Source: Bacteroidales bacterium
GTDB lineage: Bacteria > Bacteroidota > Bacteroidia > Bacteroidales > UBA932
Assembly (NCBI GenBank): GCA_017476575.1
Contig: JAFUZO010000042.1
Span: forward strand, 86,204-150,203
Direction: 5' to 3'
Length of the DNA stretch: 64,000 nt
The notes beneath the pieces are model-generated. The model did not search any database and had not been told where the DNA came from. It saw only the letters and a list, made by a program, of their open reading frames with translations. A program made the position numbers and the translations under genes. This document shows positions 1 to 8,775 of this stretch, piece by piece (within the stretch, counting starts at the first letter, position 1; each line of letters begins with the position of its first letter).

Positions 1-45
1 GAAGGCGGCGTCTTTGACGACAAGGACTATGGAAATTATGAATGA
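1..45 (+). CDS. C-terminal tail of an upstream surface protein (partial)
   Basis: The first 14 codons of the window read in frame to a TGA at 43-45. The tail GGVFDDKDYGNYE resembles the C-terminus of the next gene (SQFAVNDYGTFE), so the clipped gene is probably a tandem paralogue of that lipoprotein. The next gene begins about 20 bases after this stop, which fits one transcription unit. Only the last residues are visible, so the assignment rests on this short similarity and on position. Confidence 0.55.
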   Translation, partial: EGGVFDDKDYGNYE

Positions 46-68
46 ACAACTTAATAAATCTTAACACC

Positions 69-1979
69 ATGCAGACAAGGAATGTTCTTTTCGGCACCCT
101 GGCGGCCCTCCTCCTGGCGGGTTGCGCCAAGGAAATGAATGAGCCCGCGGCTCCCGTCAAGGCGGCCGCAACCTACCGGTTCTCCGCCACGGCGGACGAT
201 GCGATGACCAAATCCTTCTTCAAGGAAGAGGAAACGGCCTCCAAGTATATCTACTGGGAGGCGGACGATGTGTTCGACTTCCATGACATCACGGCCTCCG
301 GAGCGGCCCTCGCCGAGACAGGCGTGGCCTCCTCCACCCCGGTCGCCCTCTCCGATGATGCGAAGACCATCTCCTTCGTCCAGGATGCCCACGACTATCT
401 GGTTGTCTCCTATCCGAAGGGGGCCGTTACGCTCACCACCGTGACCGCCGAGTCCGTCCAGGCCAAGGTCACCGTCGCCTCCGCGCAGAAACTGTCTTCC
501 GTCCTGACTCCGGCCTACGTCCCGATGGCCTCCTATCCGATTGCCCTGTCCGAAGAGGCCCGGGCCGCCGTCGAGGCGGGCACGGCCGTTGCCGACGTGC
601 TCGGTGAAGACCCGGTGAAACTCTATCCGCTGGCCGGTATTGTCAACATGACCGTCAAGGGACTCCCGGATGTCACAACCGCCGAAGTCACCAAAATCAA
701 AGTGGGGGTCGGCGTTTCCGGTTCGGCCGGCAAGCCGCAGGTCGGTATCATGGGGGACAACGTGTTCGAACTCAAAGATACGGTCCATTACGTGTCCACC
801 TATGCCGCCGACGATGCCTACCAGCGCCATGAGATTGTCCTGACCGCCGACGAGCCGCTCTCCTACACGGCAGCCGACGGTGTCACCGCCTGCTTTGTGG
901 TGAACCACAGTTCGGAACCGCTCACCTGGCTGTACCTGACCGTCTACACGGCCGACGGCGCCGTCTATTACAAGAAGTTCAACCTGAGTTCCAACAAGAT
1001 TGCGACGGTCAAATCCCGGATTTCCTCCTTCTCGGTCGACTTCACCTCCGGCGCGACGGTCGTCGACGACAGTTCCCGTTTCGCCGTGGAGTGGTCTGAA
1101 GGCTTCCTCACCTACGATGCGGCGGGCAAGACGTACCAGATCGGCGGCAAGTACGATATCGGCCTCTATTTCCGTTACGGCAGCGCCGAGGGCCTGGAAG
1201 TGTTCACCAACGAAAGTTACGTGACGGCCTATACGAAGGGAGGCACCCAGTACCTGTACAGCAACTTCGCCATGCAGAGCCAGCCCGACTGGACGCCCAT
1301 CACCCTCTACACTCCGGAAGGCGGGGTTGTCAGCCCCAAGACCATGGAGACCCAGGACGATGTGTTCGCCATCGCGCAGAGCGGCCAGCCCTTCAGCGGC
1401 TCTTCCGACCCGTGCTCCTTCGTCCCGGTCGCTTCCGGCGAGAACAAGTGGCGGGTCCCGACCAAGGACGAGGTCCAGGACCTCATCGACAAGGGAAAGG
1501 TAGGCCTCTCGTTCGGCAACATCGACGGTTCCGCCCTCCTTTCCTCCAACAAGACCCCCAGTTACATCACCATGAGCGACGGCGAGCAGGAAGTGACGGT
1601 CCGGGTATCCAGTTATCTGCAGACCACCTTCGGCGCCTATAGCGGGACGGCTTACAAACAGTTGATCCTTGGGAATTACTGGGCCGGGGCCTATTTCTGG
1701 ACCAACACGCCGAATCCGAATTATTCCACGACGCCGACCACGGCGACGAGCCAGAATGTCTACGCCTTCAACAAGACCAGCCTGCAGGGCGCCATCAACC
1801 CGTTCGAGAACTATCCGACCCTGTCTTTTTCCAACATGTTCGCCAACCAGAGCAATGCGAACACGGATTACATCCGGGGAACGTTCCTGAGCGTCCGCTG
1901 CGTCCGCAGCAAAGAAGCCTCCGGCACCAAGGCTTCCGGTTCCCAGTTCGCCGTGAACGACTACGGCACGTTTGAATAG
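69..1979 (+). CDS. Surface lipoprotein with Fibrobacter-succinogenes-major-type C-terminal domain
   Basis: A 636-residue predicted outer-membrane lipoprotein. I chose the ATG at 69 because it puts a compact signal peptide directly before the lipobox LLAGC; an in-frame ATG at 42 would add nine residues and overlap the previous stop. The N-terminal half has fimbrillin-like features (MTKSFF, then YIYWEADDVFDF, a W-x-x-x-D-x-x pattern shared by several lipoproteins in this window). The C-terminal third carries NKWRVPTKDEV and ends with LSVRCVRSK, the signature of the Fibrobacter succinogenes major paralogous domain, a C-type-lectin-like fold of surface proteins. No catalytic motif is visible; a ligand-binding or structural role is inferred. 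The protease gene starts four bases downstream, so the two are probably cotranslated. Confidence 0.75.
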   Translation: MQTRNVLFGTLAALLLAGCAKEMNEPAAPVKAAATYRFSATADDAMTKSFFKEEETASKYIYWEADDVFDFHDITASGAALAETGVASSTPVALSDDAKTISFVQDAHDYLVVSYPKGAVTLTTVTAESVQAKVTVASAQKLSSVLTPAYVPMASYPIALSEEARAAVEAGTAVADVLGEDPVKLYPLAGIVNMTVKGLPDVTTAEVTKIKVGVGVSGSAGKPQVGIMGDNVFELKDTVHYVSTYAADDAYQRHEIVLTADEPLSYTAADGVTACFVVNHSSEPLTWLYLTVYTADGAVYYKKFNLSSNKIATVKSRISSFSVDFTSGATVVDDSSRFAVEWSEGFLTYDAAGKTYQIGGKYDIGLYFRYGSAEGLEVFTNESYVTAYTKGGTQYLYSNFAMQSQPDWTPITLYTPEGGVVSPKTMETQDDVFAIAQSGQPFSGSSDPCSFVPVASGENKWRVPTKDEVQDLIDKGKVGLSFGNIDGSALLSSNKTPSYITMSDGEQEVTVRVSSYLQTTFGAYSGTAYKQLILGNYWAGAYFWTNTPNPNYSTTPTTATSQNVYAFNKTSLQGAINPFENYPTLSFSNMFANQSNANTDYIRGTFLSVRCVRSKEASGTKASGSQFAVNDYGTFE

Positions 1980-1983
1980 CCGT

Positions 1984-4332
1984 ATGCCTCCTTTGTTGAA
2001 AAAGGCCCTCTTCACAGCATGGGCGCTGGCTCTCGCGGCCGGCGCCGGTGCTGTTCCGGTCAAGGACATCGCCGACCGGGCGGAGTGCCCGGGCGGGTTC
2101 GGCATCTACCGGACGGCGAAGAACAAGGTGTATCTCGGGGTCCCGACGGTCCTTTCCGGGCGGCGGATCCTCATCGGCGGCGCCGTGTCGGCGGTGAGCG
2201 ACCCCGGGGCGGCGAACATCGGCCAGATGCCGAACCCGCCGCAGTGCTATACGGTGACCTTCGAGGATTCGCTGGCCGTGCTGACCCGTCCCTCCGTGGC
2301 CGGGACCTCGTCTGACCCGGCCCTCTCGGCGGCGATGGAGCGGAATTTCTCCGCTCCCGTCTTCCGCCGGATTCCCGCCCGGACAGAAGGGGACCGGTTC
2401 GTCTTCGACATCACCTCCCTGGTCACCAAGGCTGCGCCCCGCGGCAGCGACTTCAAGCCGGGGGGAGAAGACAATACTTCCTGGTACGGAGATCTGAAGG
2501 CCTTTTCTGACAATGCGTCCATCCGGCTGCACCAGAGCCTGGAGGCGGTGGGAATGGGCGGCAAGGCGACGGTGGGCCTGGTTTCGACCGTCTCCGTGCT
2601 GCTTCTGCCGGAGGAGCCGATGCGCCCGCGCCTGCAGGACAGCCGGATCGGCACCTTCTCGACCGGCAGTCTCGGCGGCGGGAACCGGTTCGACTTGTCC
2701 CTGGACCGGGACGGGATGCTTCCCTACCGGCTGGCGAACCGCTGGCGGATCGAACCGGCCGACCTCGATGCGTGGCGCAGGGGAGAGACCGTTCCGGTGA
2801 AGCAGCCCGTCGTCTGGTATCTCGACGATTCGTTCCCGCCGTTGTGGAAGGAACCGCTGCGGCAGGGCGTGCTGGCATGGAACGAGGCCTTCGAGGCCTT
2901 CGGCCTGCGCAATGTGCTCCAGGTGCGGGATTTCCCGTCCGACGACCCGGCGTTCGACCCGGACAACCTGCGGTACAACTGCATCCGCTACGTCCCGAAC
3001 CCGACGCAGAATGCGATGGGCCCCTCGTGGGTGGACCCGCTCACCGGCGAAATCGTCCATGCCGGCGTACTCATCTTCAACGATGTGGTGCGCCTCCTCA
3101 ACAACTGGCGGTTCGTCCAGACGGCCCAGGTTGACCCGCGCGTCCGGACGAAGAAACTTCCCGACGACGTGCTCCAGGAGGCCCTGGTGTATGTGGTTTC
3201 GCATGAGATCGGACACACTCTCGGCCTCCTGCACAACATGGCCGGGTCGGCCGCCATCCCGGTGGATTCACTCCGGAGCCCGTCTTTCACGGCGGAGTAC
3301 GGGACGACCGCCTCCATCATGGACTATGCCCGCTTCAACTATGTCGCCCAGCCGGGCGACGAAGGGGTCCGGCTGGTGCCTCCGTCCCTCGGGGTCTATG
3401 ACCGTTATGCCATCGAGTGGCTCTACAAGCCGGTTCCGGAAGCCCGGGACCTGTGGGAGGAGAGCCGCATCGCCGGGGCGCTGGTCGAGGCTCATGCCGG
3501 GGACCCTCTCTACCGGTTCGGTGCCCAGCAGAGCAGTGCTGCGACGGTCAAGTACGACCCGACTGCACGCACCCAGGACCTCGGCGACGACCCGGTCAAA
3601 GCCGGAGACTACGGCATCGCCAACCTCCGGTACATCCTGCCCCGGATCGAAGATTGGATCCAGGATGATCCGGACTGTTCGCACCGGAAACAACTTTACC
3701 AGCAACTCTGTGCCCAATACGGGCGCTACCTGGCCCATGTGACGGCCCTCATCGGCGGGGTGGAACTGTATCCGGACGCACCCTGCGTCCCCGTTGGACG
3801 GAAACGGCAGCGGGAAGCGCTGGAATGGGTGCTCCGGGAGGTCCGGCAATCCGCCTGGCTGGACGAGCCCGGCCTCACGTCCCACTTCGGCCTGCACAGC
3901 CCTGAGTCCAACAAGGTGGCGGCCTCCGTTGCCCTGTATCTCCACGCCGCCGCCCCGCTGGCGGTCACGACGGCCGTGGCGAACGGTTCGGACTATACCC
4001 TTCATGACTATTATGACGACCTGTATGCCGCCCTTTTCCACGGCGGACGACTGACCTCCCAGGAGAAGACGTTGCAGCGTCTGCTCGTGGCCGGTGCGGG
4101 CCGCTCTGCTGCGTCCTCCGTTCCGAAGCCCTCGCTGGAAGAGGACTTCGGCGAATCCGTTCCGCCGACCCAGCCGTCCGTGGACGTGTCTGCCGTCGAC
4201 GAGGGGGCGGGCTACCGGCTCCAGTTCCTCCGCAAGGTGGAGAAGATGGCGCACAGGCGCCGCCGCTCGGGTCCGAAAGAGGACCGTGCCCATTACGAAT
4301 ACCTCTACAGGGCGGCCTGCAGCGCCCGGTAA
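1984..4332 (+). CDS. Exported zinc-dependent metalloprotease (metzincin-like)
   Basis: A 782-residue protein starting at ATG 1984; a TTG at 1972 is in frame but overlaps the previous gene. A hydrophobic signal sequence (KKALFTAWALALAAGAGAV) predicts export. The zinc site HEIGHTLGLLHN lies at residues 407-418 (HExxHxxGxxH), followed about 35 residues later by ASIMDYARF, which can supply the metzincin Met-turn. This matches the large Bacteroidota family annotated as zinc-dependent metalloprotease with DUF5117-like regions. It probably cleaves proteins or peptides in the periplasm or at the surface; its substrate cannot be read from sequence. The C-terminus is basic (HRRRRSGPK). The phosphatase fusion begins 15 bases downstream, suggesting one operon. 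Confidence 0.88.
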   Translation: MPPLLKKALFTAWALALAAGAGAVPVKDIADRAECPGGFGIYRTAKNKVYLGVPTVLSGRRILIGGAVSAVSDPGAANIGQMPNPPQCYTVTFEDSLAVLTRPSVAGTSSDPALSAAMERNFSAPVFRRIPARTEGDRFVFDITSLVTKAAPRGSDFKPGGEDNTSWYGDLKAFSDNASIRLHQSLEAVGMGGKATVGLVSTVSVLLLPEEPMRPRLQDSRIGTFSTGSLGGGNRFDLSLDRDGMLPYRLANRWRIEPADLDAWRRGETVPVKQPVVWYLDDSFPPLWKEPLRQGVLAWNEAFEAFGLRNVLQVRDFPSDDPAFDPDNLRYNCIRYVPNPTQNAMGPSWVDPLTGEIVHAGVLIFNDVVRLLNNWRFVQTAQVDPRVRTKKLPDDVLQEALVYVVSHEIGHTLGLLHNMAGSAAIPVDSLRSPSFTAEYGTTASIMDYARFNYVAQPGDEGVRLVPPSLGVYDRYAIEWLYKPVPEARDLWEESRIAGALVEAHAGDPLYRFGAQQSSAATVKYDPTARTQDLGDDPVKAGDYGIANLRYILPRIEDWIQDDPDCSHRKQLYQQLCAQYGRYLAHVTALIGGVELYPDAPCVPVGRKRQREALEWVLREVRQSAWLDEPGLTSHFGLHSPESNKVAASVALYLHAAAPLAVTTAVANGSDYTLHDYYDDLYAALFHGGRLTSQEKTLQRLLVAGAGRSAASSVPKPSLEEDFGESVPPTQPSVDVSAVDEGAGYRLQFLRKVEKMAHRRRRSGPKEDRAHYEYLYRAACSAR

Positions 4333-4347
4333 AACCTGAATGATACG

Positions 4348-6396
4348 ATGATTTTCCGTTCCCTCCTGTCGATCCTTTGTGCCATCCTCCTCTCCCTTCC
4401 CGTCGGGGCCCAGACACTCGGCCGTCTGACCGAAGACCTCCATGCCCGAGATGCCTATGCCGGAGCGAGTTCCTATATGGACTTCTACCACGGTCTGGCG
4501 TTGAGTCAGGAGGGGGTCGATCTTTCTTTGGGCGCCCTGCTTTCCATCGACGGGGTCGTCTCCGCCGGACGGGTCCGGGGGGAGGACGACCTCAAGCGGC
4601 TGTATCCCTTCCCGAACCGGATCGTCGTGCTCCGGATGACGGGCGAGGAGATCCGGAAGTATCTGGAAGCCAGTTATGATACATGGATCCAGACCGTGGG
4701 CGGCCCGGAGGATCCGGTGCTGCGGCTCAAATCGTCCACGGACAGCAAAGGACAAGTCAAGTGGAATTTCCAGGATTCTCCGGCGAATTTCGACAGTGCG
4801 GCCGGGGTGGATTATACCGTCGACATCACGGCGCCCTCCGGCTCCCGGGTCCGGATTGCCTCGCTGGCTGGCGGGCGCCCCTTCCTGCCGGAGGCCGTCT
4901 ACGGTGTCGCCATCACCGATTACCGGGCCCGTGGCTCGGGGCGGCTCCTTCAGGCGGCGGGCATCGATCCGAAGGATATGGAGGACCGTATTGTATTGCG
5001 TGGCAAGGAGTTCCGGGAGATCCTGCGGGATTGCCTGGCGGAACGGGGGACCTTGGACCCGGCGGCGATGCGCTCCGGCTCCTGGCATTTCGTCCCCGAG
5101 GACTTGGCCGGGCCGGGGCTGGCGCGGGACCTGGCCCTGGTGTTCGGCACGGCACCTTACGACACCCGGTCCGAAATCATGGCCGACCTGCGGAAGGCGG
5201 CAGGCGAATATCGGATGTATCCATCGGAACATCCGGCCCAGACAGCCGCGCCGAAGGGATACAAGCCGTTTTATATCAGCCATTTCGGTCGGCATGGTGC
5301 CCGATATGCCCTGGGAGAGAAGGTCTACGAGGAATTCCGGGATGTGCTGGAAAGGGCCCATGCGGCGGGTCGTCTGACCGGGACGGGTGAGGACCTTTAC
5401 CGGCGCTATGAGCGGTTGTATCCGCACGTCGCCTACCGGGGCGGGGAATTGACGCAGAAGGGGCAGGAGCAGCATCGCACCATTGCGGCCCGGATGTACG
5501 AGGATTATCCGGCGGTCTTCAAGGGGGCGACTCATGCCGAAGTCGCGTCCACCGCTTCACACCGGGTGCTGGTCAGCATGGACGCCTTCTTGGACGAGTT
5601 GAGGCGGCGGGACCGTTCGTTCGACTATACTTTGGCATACGGGCGGAACTGCCTGCCGGCAATCGACCCGAGTGATTCCTCCAACCCGTTCCGGAAGGAG
5701 GGGCGGCCCTACCCGCCTTCCGTCGCAAAGAAGCGGAAACGGTTCGTGGAAGAGCGGGTGGACTGGGAAGAGATAGCAGGACGTTTCTGTACCGACCTCC
5801 CTTGGCTGGATTCCCTGTATGGACAATCGAAATTCGTCCAGACCCTGCGGAAGGTCATCGTGGACCTGCCCTGCCTGGATTTTACGCCGGAAGACCGCTT
5901 TGACGACCTGTTGACGGCGGAGGAGCAGTACCGCCTCTGGCAGGTGTGGAACTATGGCGGCTACCTTTATTACGGACGTCCGGCGGGGACGGACCAGGCG
6001 GTCTGCCTCGGAATGGCGTCCGCCGTCTGCGACCTTGTCGACCGGGCGGAGGAGGACTGGGCGGCGGGAACGGCGCTCCGTCTGCGGTTCACGCACGACT
6101 CCTGCCTGCTCCCGCTGCTCTCTTATCTGGGGATCGACCACTTCGGCGCCACGGTCTCCAATCCGTATGAGGTGGAGAACCATTGGCGCTGCTTCGAGGT
6201 GCCGATGGCCTCCAACCTCCAGTTCATCTTTTTCCGCAGCAGCCATTCGTCCGACGTGCTCGTCAAGGTCCTCCTCAACGGTCGCGAGACGACCCTCCCT
6301 TTCGAGCCCGTCACCGGTCCCTACTATTCGTGGGAGGAATTCAAACGGTACTGCCGCCCCGCCTTGACCGGGGAGGGCTTTCCTACAGCCCCTTGA
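4348..6396 (+). CDS. Exported fusion: 5'-nucleotidase C-terminal-type domain + histidine-type phosphatase
   Basis: A 682-residue protein with a signal peptide ending LSLPVGAQ. Residues about 30-275 resemble the substrate-recognition C-terminal domain of 5'-nucleotidases (YPFPNRIVVLRMTGEEIRKYLE, later VYGVAITDYRARGSG), but the metallophosphatase domain that normally precedes it is absent. Residues about 305-660 form a clade-2 histidine phosphatase: RHGARY at 315-320 holds the nucleophilic His316, and THD with His583-Asp584 supplies the proton-donor motif. Such phosphatases (phytase or Minpp1-like) dephosphorylate sugar or inositol phosphates in the periplasm. The fusion suggests a nucleotide or phosphorylated-sugar substrate, which is inference. 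The last 14 bases overlap the end of the convergent flavodoxin gene. Confidence 0.85.
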   Translation: MIFRSLLSILCAILLSLPVGAQTLGRLTEDLHARDAYAGASSYMDFYHGLALSQEGVDLSLGALLSIDGVVSAGRVRGEDDLKRLYPFPNRIVVLRMTGEEIRKYLEASYDTWIQTVGGPEDPVLRLKSSTDSKGQVKWNFQDSPANFDSAAGVDYTVDITAPSGSRVRIASLAGGRPFLPEAVYGVAITDYRARGSGRLLQAAGIDPKDMEDRIVLRGKEFREILRDCLAERGTLDPAAMRSGSWHFVPEDLAGPGLARDLALVFGTAPYDTRSEIMADLRKAAGEYRMYPSEHPAQTAAPKGYKPFYISHFGRHGARYALGEKVYEEFRDVLERAHAAGRLTGTGEDLYRRYERLYPHVAYRGGELTQKGQEQHRTIAARMYEDYPAVFKGATHAEVASTASHRVLVSMDAFLDELRRRDRSFDYTLAYGRNCLPAIDPSDSSNPFRKEGRPYPPSVAKKRKRFVEERVDWEEIAGRFCTDLPWLDSLYGQSKFVQTLRKVIVDLPCLDFTPEDRFDDLLTAEEQYRLWQVWNYGGYLYYGRPAGTDQAVCLGMASAVCDLVDRAEEDWAAGTALRLRFTHDSCLLPLLSYLGIDHFGATVSNPYEVENHWRCFEVPMASNLQFIFFRSSHSSDVLVKVLLNGRETTLPFEPVTGPYYSWEEFKRYCRPALTGEGFPTAP

Positions 6397-6874
6397 CGGC
6401 CTGGATCAGGGCGGCGAGGCGGTCATCGGTCTTCTCCGGCTCGTTCACCTCGTCGAGGGCGACACCGACGAAGCGGCCATCGATGACGGCATCGGAGCCT
6501 TCGAAGGAGTAGCCGTCGGTGGAGGGTCCCTCCAGGACGGTGGCACCGGCCGCGACCGCAGCATCGTACAGGGCTCTCATGCCCCCGCAGAAGGTGTCCG
6601 GGTAGCCCTCGGCATCGCCACAGCCGAACAGGGCGACGGTCTTGCCGCCGAGGTCGAGGTTTTTCAGGGTATCGAGTTCCCCGTACCAGTCATCCTGCAC
6701 GTCGCCGTCACCCCAGGTGGAGGTGCCGAGCACCAGGACATCGTAACCGGCGGCGTCCGGACCGAAGTCCGCCGCACTTTTTACATCGGAGACGCCAAGG
6801 GCCGAAGCGATGCGTCCCGCGATTTCCTCGCAGGTTCCGGTGGTGGAACCATAGTATATCACTGTCTTTTTCAT
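6383..6874 (-). CDS. fldA: Flavodoxin
   Basis: A 163-residue cytosolic protein with the long-chain flavodoxin pattern. The FMN phosphate loop YGSTTGTCEEIA is at residues 8-19, followed by VLGTSTWGDGDVQDDW around the isoalloxazine-binding region and KTVALFGCGDAEGYPDTFCGGM. Flavodoxins carry low-potential electrons, for example for pyruvate:ferredoxin-type enzymes, IspG/IspH or radical-SAM activation, often under iron limitation. Length and motif order match the family, so this call is firm. It is a single-gene unit with its own promoter at 6900-6930 and converges on the phosphatase gene, overlapping its stop region by 14 bases. Confidence 0.96.
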   Translation of the reverse strand: MKKTVIYYGSTTGTCEEIAGRIASALGVSDVKSAADFGPDAAGYDVLVLGTSTWGDGDVQDDWYGELDTLKNLDLGGKTVALFGCGDAEGYPDTFCGGMRALYDAAVAAGATVLEGPSTDGYSFEGSDAVIDGRFVGVALDEVNEPEKTDDRLAALIQAVKGL

Positions 6875-6899
6875 AAAGATGGGTTTGTTTGTATCTTTG

Positions 6900-6930
6900 C
6901 AAAGTTAGGTTGCTGGCAACGCTGCGTCAA
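6900..6930 (-). promoter_or_regulatory. Bacteroidota promoter of the flavodoxin gene
   Basis: On the minus strand TTG (6930-6928), a 20-base spacer and TAACTTTG (6907-6900) match the Bacteroidota -33/-7 pattern (TTG, N19-21, TAnnTTTG). The flavodoxin ATG lies 25 bases downstream. The -7 region is nearly palindromic, because TATCTTTG is also readable on the plus strand at 6892-6899, so weak divergent initiation is possible. Confidence 0.7.
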
Positions 6931-7012
6931 TCCCCATTTATGAGGATGAGGGCGCTCTTCCTTCCCGGTTCATGGGGAGCGCCTGAGTCTTTCTCCTTTC
7001 CGGGAAATTGTG

Positions 7013-7020
7013 TATATTTG
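7013..7020 (+). promoter_or_regulatory. Candidate -7 element for the 91-residue gene
   Basis: TATATTTG fits the TAnnTTTG -7 box and lies 20 bases before the ATG at 7041. No convincing -33 TTG sits at the right distance, so this is a moderate candidate. Confidence 0.5.
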
Positions 7021-7040
7021 CCGACATAAAACGGAACGAA

Positions 7041-7316
7041 ATGGACCCCAGAAACACCATCAAGAGCCTTATCCCGGAAGAAATCATCAAGGATGTCCCC
7101 GTCGAGAAACGGAACCATGTCGCCACCAAGATCGTTTTGTTCTTCCAGGAGGCGGATCCGGACCTGTATGCAGAGATCGAGAAGGCGGACTTGCTGCCGG
7201 ACGAGTTGAGGATCCCGGTCGTCGAGGCCATCCGCGAAGCCGCCCTCAAGGCCAGGGAGCATCATCTGGAGATGGTACGGCTCTATGGCGGGAAGCCTTC
7301 CGGTCCGTCGGCATAG
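7041..7316 (+). CDS. Small conserved-looking cytosolic protein (91 aa), function unknown
   Basis: Starts at ATG 7041 (MDPRNTIKSLIPEEIIKDV); an upstream in-frame ATG at 7008 would run through the -7 box and is rejected. The product is charged and helical, with no signal peptide or membrane segment. The region HVATKIVLFFQEADPDLYAE suggests a small all-alpha protein. I do not recognise the family. A lipoprotein gene follows 38 bases later in the same direction and may share the transcript. Confidence 0.65.
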   Translation: MDPRNTIKSLIPEEIIKDVPVEKRNHVATKIVLFFQEADPDLYAEIEKADLLPDELRIPVVEAIREAALKAREHHLEMVRLYGGKPSGPSA

Positions 7317-7354
7317 AAGTTGATGTGTGTCTCCTGTATGCAAACGTCCCTGTC

Positions 7355-7672
7355 ATGAAAGCAATTTTTCTTACTTTGGTGGCCTGTTGCCTGGTCGGTT
7401 GCGGTGCGGCCCATTATGGTGCAACCCGGTTTTCCAATGAGGATGTCCATCTCGGCGACACCAAGGAGTCGGTCGTCAAGCGATACGGCAAGCCCTATAT
7501 CCAGGAGCAGGAGCGGGTCGACGGGAAGACCGTGGAGACCCTCGGCTACAAGGAGGATATGAACTACGGTTACAAGATCAACACCTTTTTCGTGTTCGAA
7601 GACGGAAAACTGGTCCGGAAGGTCCAGGAAGAAGACGCTCCCCACCACCCCAGCATCAAGGTCGAGAAATAA
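7355..7672 (+). CDS. Small lipoprotein, BamE/SmpA-like
   Basis: 105 residues from the ATG at 7355. A short signal peptide ends in the lipobox LVGC, so lipidation is predicted. The mature part has VHLGDTKESVVKRYGKPY, the 'G-x-T-x-x-x-V-x-x-x-x-G-x-P' pattern of the SmpA/OmlA/BamE fold, followed by a YGYKINTFFVFEDGKLVRKV beta-sheet half. Proteins with this fold act in envelope assembly or as small periplasmic binding modules; a specific role here cannot be assigned. The long in-frame extension upstream of 7355 is not supported, since the signal peptide begins at this Met. Confidence 0.72.
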   Translation: MKAIFLTLVACCLVGCGAAHYGATRFSNEDVHLGDTKESVVKRYGKPYIQEQERVDGKTVETLGYKEDMNYGYKINTFFVFEDGKLVRKVQEEDAPHHPSIKVEK

Positions 7673-7921
7673 TCCCCCTCCGGTGTGTGATGTGAATCCC
7701 AGAAGTCAGACAGAACTTTCGGGGTTCATGTCAGAAAGCCATCAGCCATATCCAGTCGCCTGAGCTGCTTCCATTCAGTGAGCCGGAGGAGGGCGGACTG
7801 TGACCGCACCCGTCGGCATTGCAGGCCATGTTGGCGGCGAAACGCAGCGCGAGCCCCTGCTGAAGGCAGGAGTGGAAGAAGAGCCTGTAGGCCTATAAGC
7901 GGTCAAGCCCCCTTCTCTCCG
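7673..7921. other. Non-coding gap with possible decayed coding remnant
   Basis: No intact gene is visible in this 249-base stretch. On the minus strand about 60 bases (near 7728-7790) translate as LRLTEWKQLRRLDMADGFLT before a stop, which looks protein-like but was not recognised. It borders the degraded genes to the right and is probably part of the same decaying region. Confidence 0.3.
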
Positions 7922-8272
7922 CTATAACTTGCAGATCATCAGCATCTCCTCACCCCGGTCCGCCACCGTCCAGAATCCGGCCTTCTCATACATCCGGAGT
8001 GCGTAATTCGCTTTCTGAACAAACTGGGAAACCTGGCCGTAGTCATCCATGATCCGGGTCCATACGATGCCGACAACCTTTCCATCCACCTCGGCCACCA
8101 GGCAGCGGTCATCGGGCCTCCTGCCGAAATCCCGCACATACACCTGCAAGTCCTCGCTTTCAATGATAGACCTCGGTGGAGCCGATACGCCCTCAGGAAT
8201 GAAGATGGCTTCATACAGGAAGCTATCCAGCAGCGGAAGCTCCTCCGGATGTAGATTGCGGATTGCCATCAT
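7922..8272 (-). pseudogene. GNAT acetyltransferase with internal deletion (acetyl-CoA site missing)
   Basis: An open frame of 116 residues (MMAIRNLHPEELPLLDSFLYE...). The N-terminal half is a normal GNAT start, with VAEVDGKVVGIVWTRIMDDYG ending at beta-4. The text then jumps through VSQF to VQKANYALRMYEKAGFW, the usual C-terminal motif B region. The segment between, which in GNAT proteins carries motif A (R/Q-x-x-G-x-G/A, pyrophosphate binding) and about 40-50 residues, is absent. The frame stays open across the junction, so the gene looks like a clean in-frame deletion. Without motif A it should not bind acetyl-CoA, so I call it a pseudogene. It directly follows two other gene scraps on the same strand. 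Confidence 0.75.
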
Positions 8273-8273
8273 T

Positions 8274-8396
8274 TCAACTTACCCGCTCCGGATGCGTCAG
8301 TGCGAACACCATCGCGATGTTACCTCCGTCGGAGAAGCCCAGGATGTTGGCTTTGCCGATGCCATGTGTGTCCATGAATTCAAGCAAATCTTCGGC
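8274..8396 (-). pseudogene. Alpha/beta-hydrolase fragment
   Basis: About 40 codons reading EDLLEFMDTHGIGKANILGF then SDGGNIAMVFALTHPERVS and stop. This is the nucleophile-elbow region of alpha/beta hydrolases with G-x-S-D-G-G around the catalytic Ser, and HPERVS is a typical continuation. The N-terminal half of the enzyme and the regions with the acid and the His are missing. At its upstream edge it is fused in frame to the end of the GyrI-like gene near 8391-8399, where both families could share WAVAE. It stops immediately before the GNAT remnant. This is a scrap, not a functional enzyme. Confidence 0.75.
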
Positions 8397-8755
8397 AACC
8401 GCCCAGTCGAAATCCTCTTGGGTCACAAAGTCCGGGAGCCGGATCATCGAGATAAACTGGAAGTCCTCCTTGTGGGCCTCATCCACCTCGCCGTTCTCCG
8501 CCCACCAAAGCCCTCCAGCGGGGGAACCACATAATCGAAGTACCCCTCAATCCGATGGTCGCCCATCTTGCTCATCTTGATGGTGAACGCAATTCCATAC
8601 AACAATTCCAGGGAAGCCTTGTACTCACCGTCCTCATCATTGGGATTCCCTTTGCCCCGAATCGCAATGTAGTTCATTGGAGGCACATCCACCACTGCCG
8701 GTGTTGCCGCAGGAAGGTAAAACTCCTTGTATTCCTTCTTGAAATCAAATGCCAT
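8397..8755 (-). pseudogene. GyrI-like small-molecule-binding protein, frameshifted
   Basis: Starts at 8755 with MAFDFKKEYKEFYLPA and continues through VPPMNYIAIRGKGNPNDEDG and VPPLEGF, the N-terminal half of a stand-alone GyrI-like domain. Near 8506-8509 the frame shifts: the continuation (AENGEVDEAHKEDFQFISMI) lies in another frame, and one extra base in the AAA run of the plus strand would restore GFWWAENG. The frame then runs to RLPDFVTQEDFDWAV, where the family's basic tail is replaced by the alpha/beta-hydrolase scrap. The frameshift could be a sequencing error, but the fused 3' end cannot be explained that way. Confidence 0.75.
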
Positions 8756-8775
8756 AAAACACAATTTAGTGATGT

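Noticed and set aside
49..68. Start of the first lipoprotein at ATG 42
   Set aside because: It would overlap the previous stop and add nine residues before a complete signal peptide; ATG 69 fits better.
51..2105. 684-codon minus-strand frame over the first lipoprotein
   Set aside because: The plus-strand lipoprotein has a lipobox and domain motifs; the minus frame has none.
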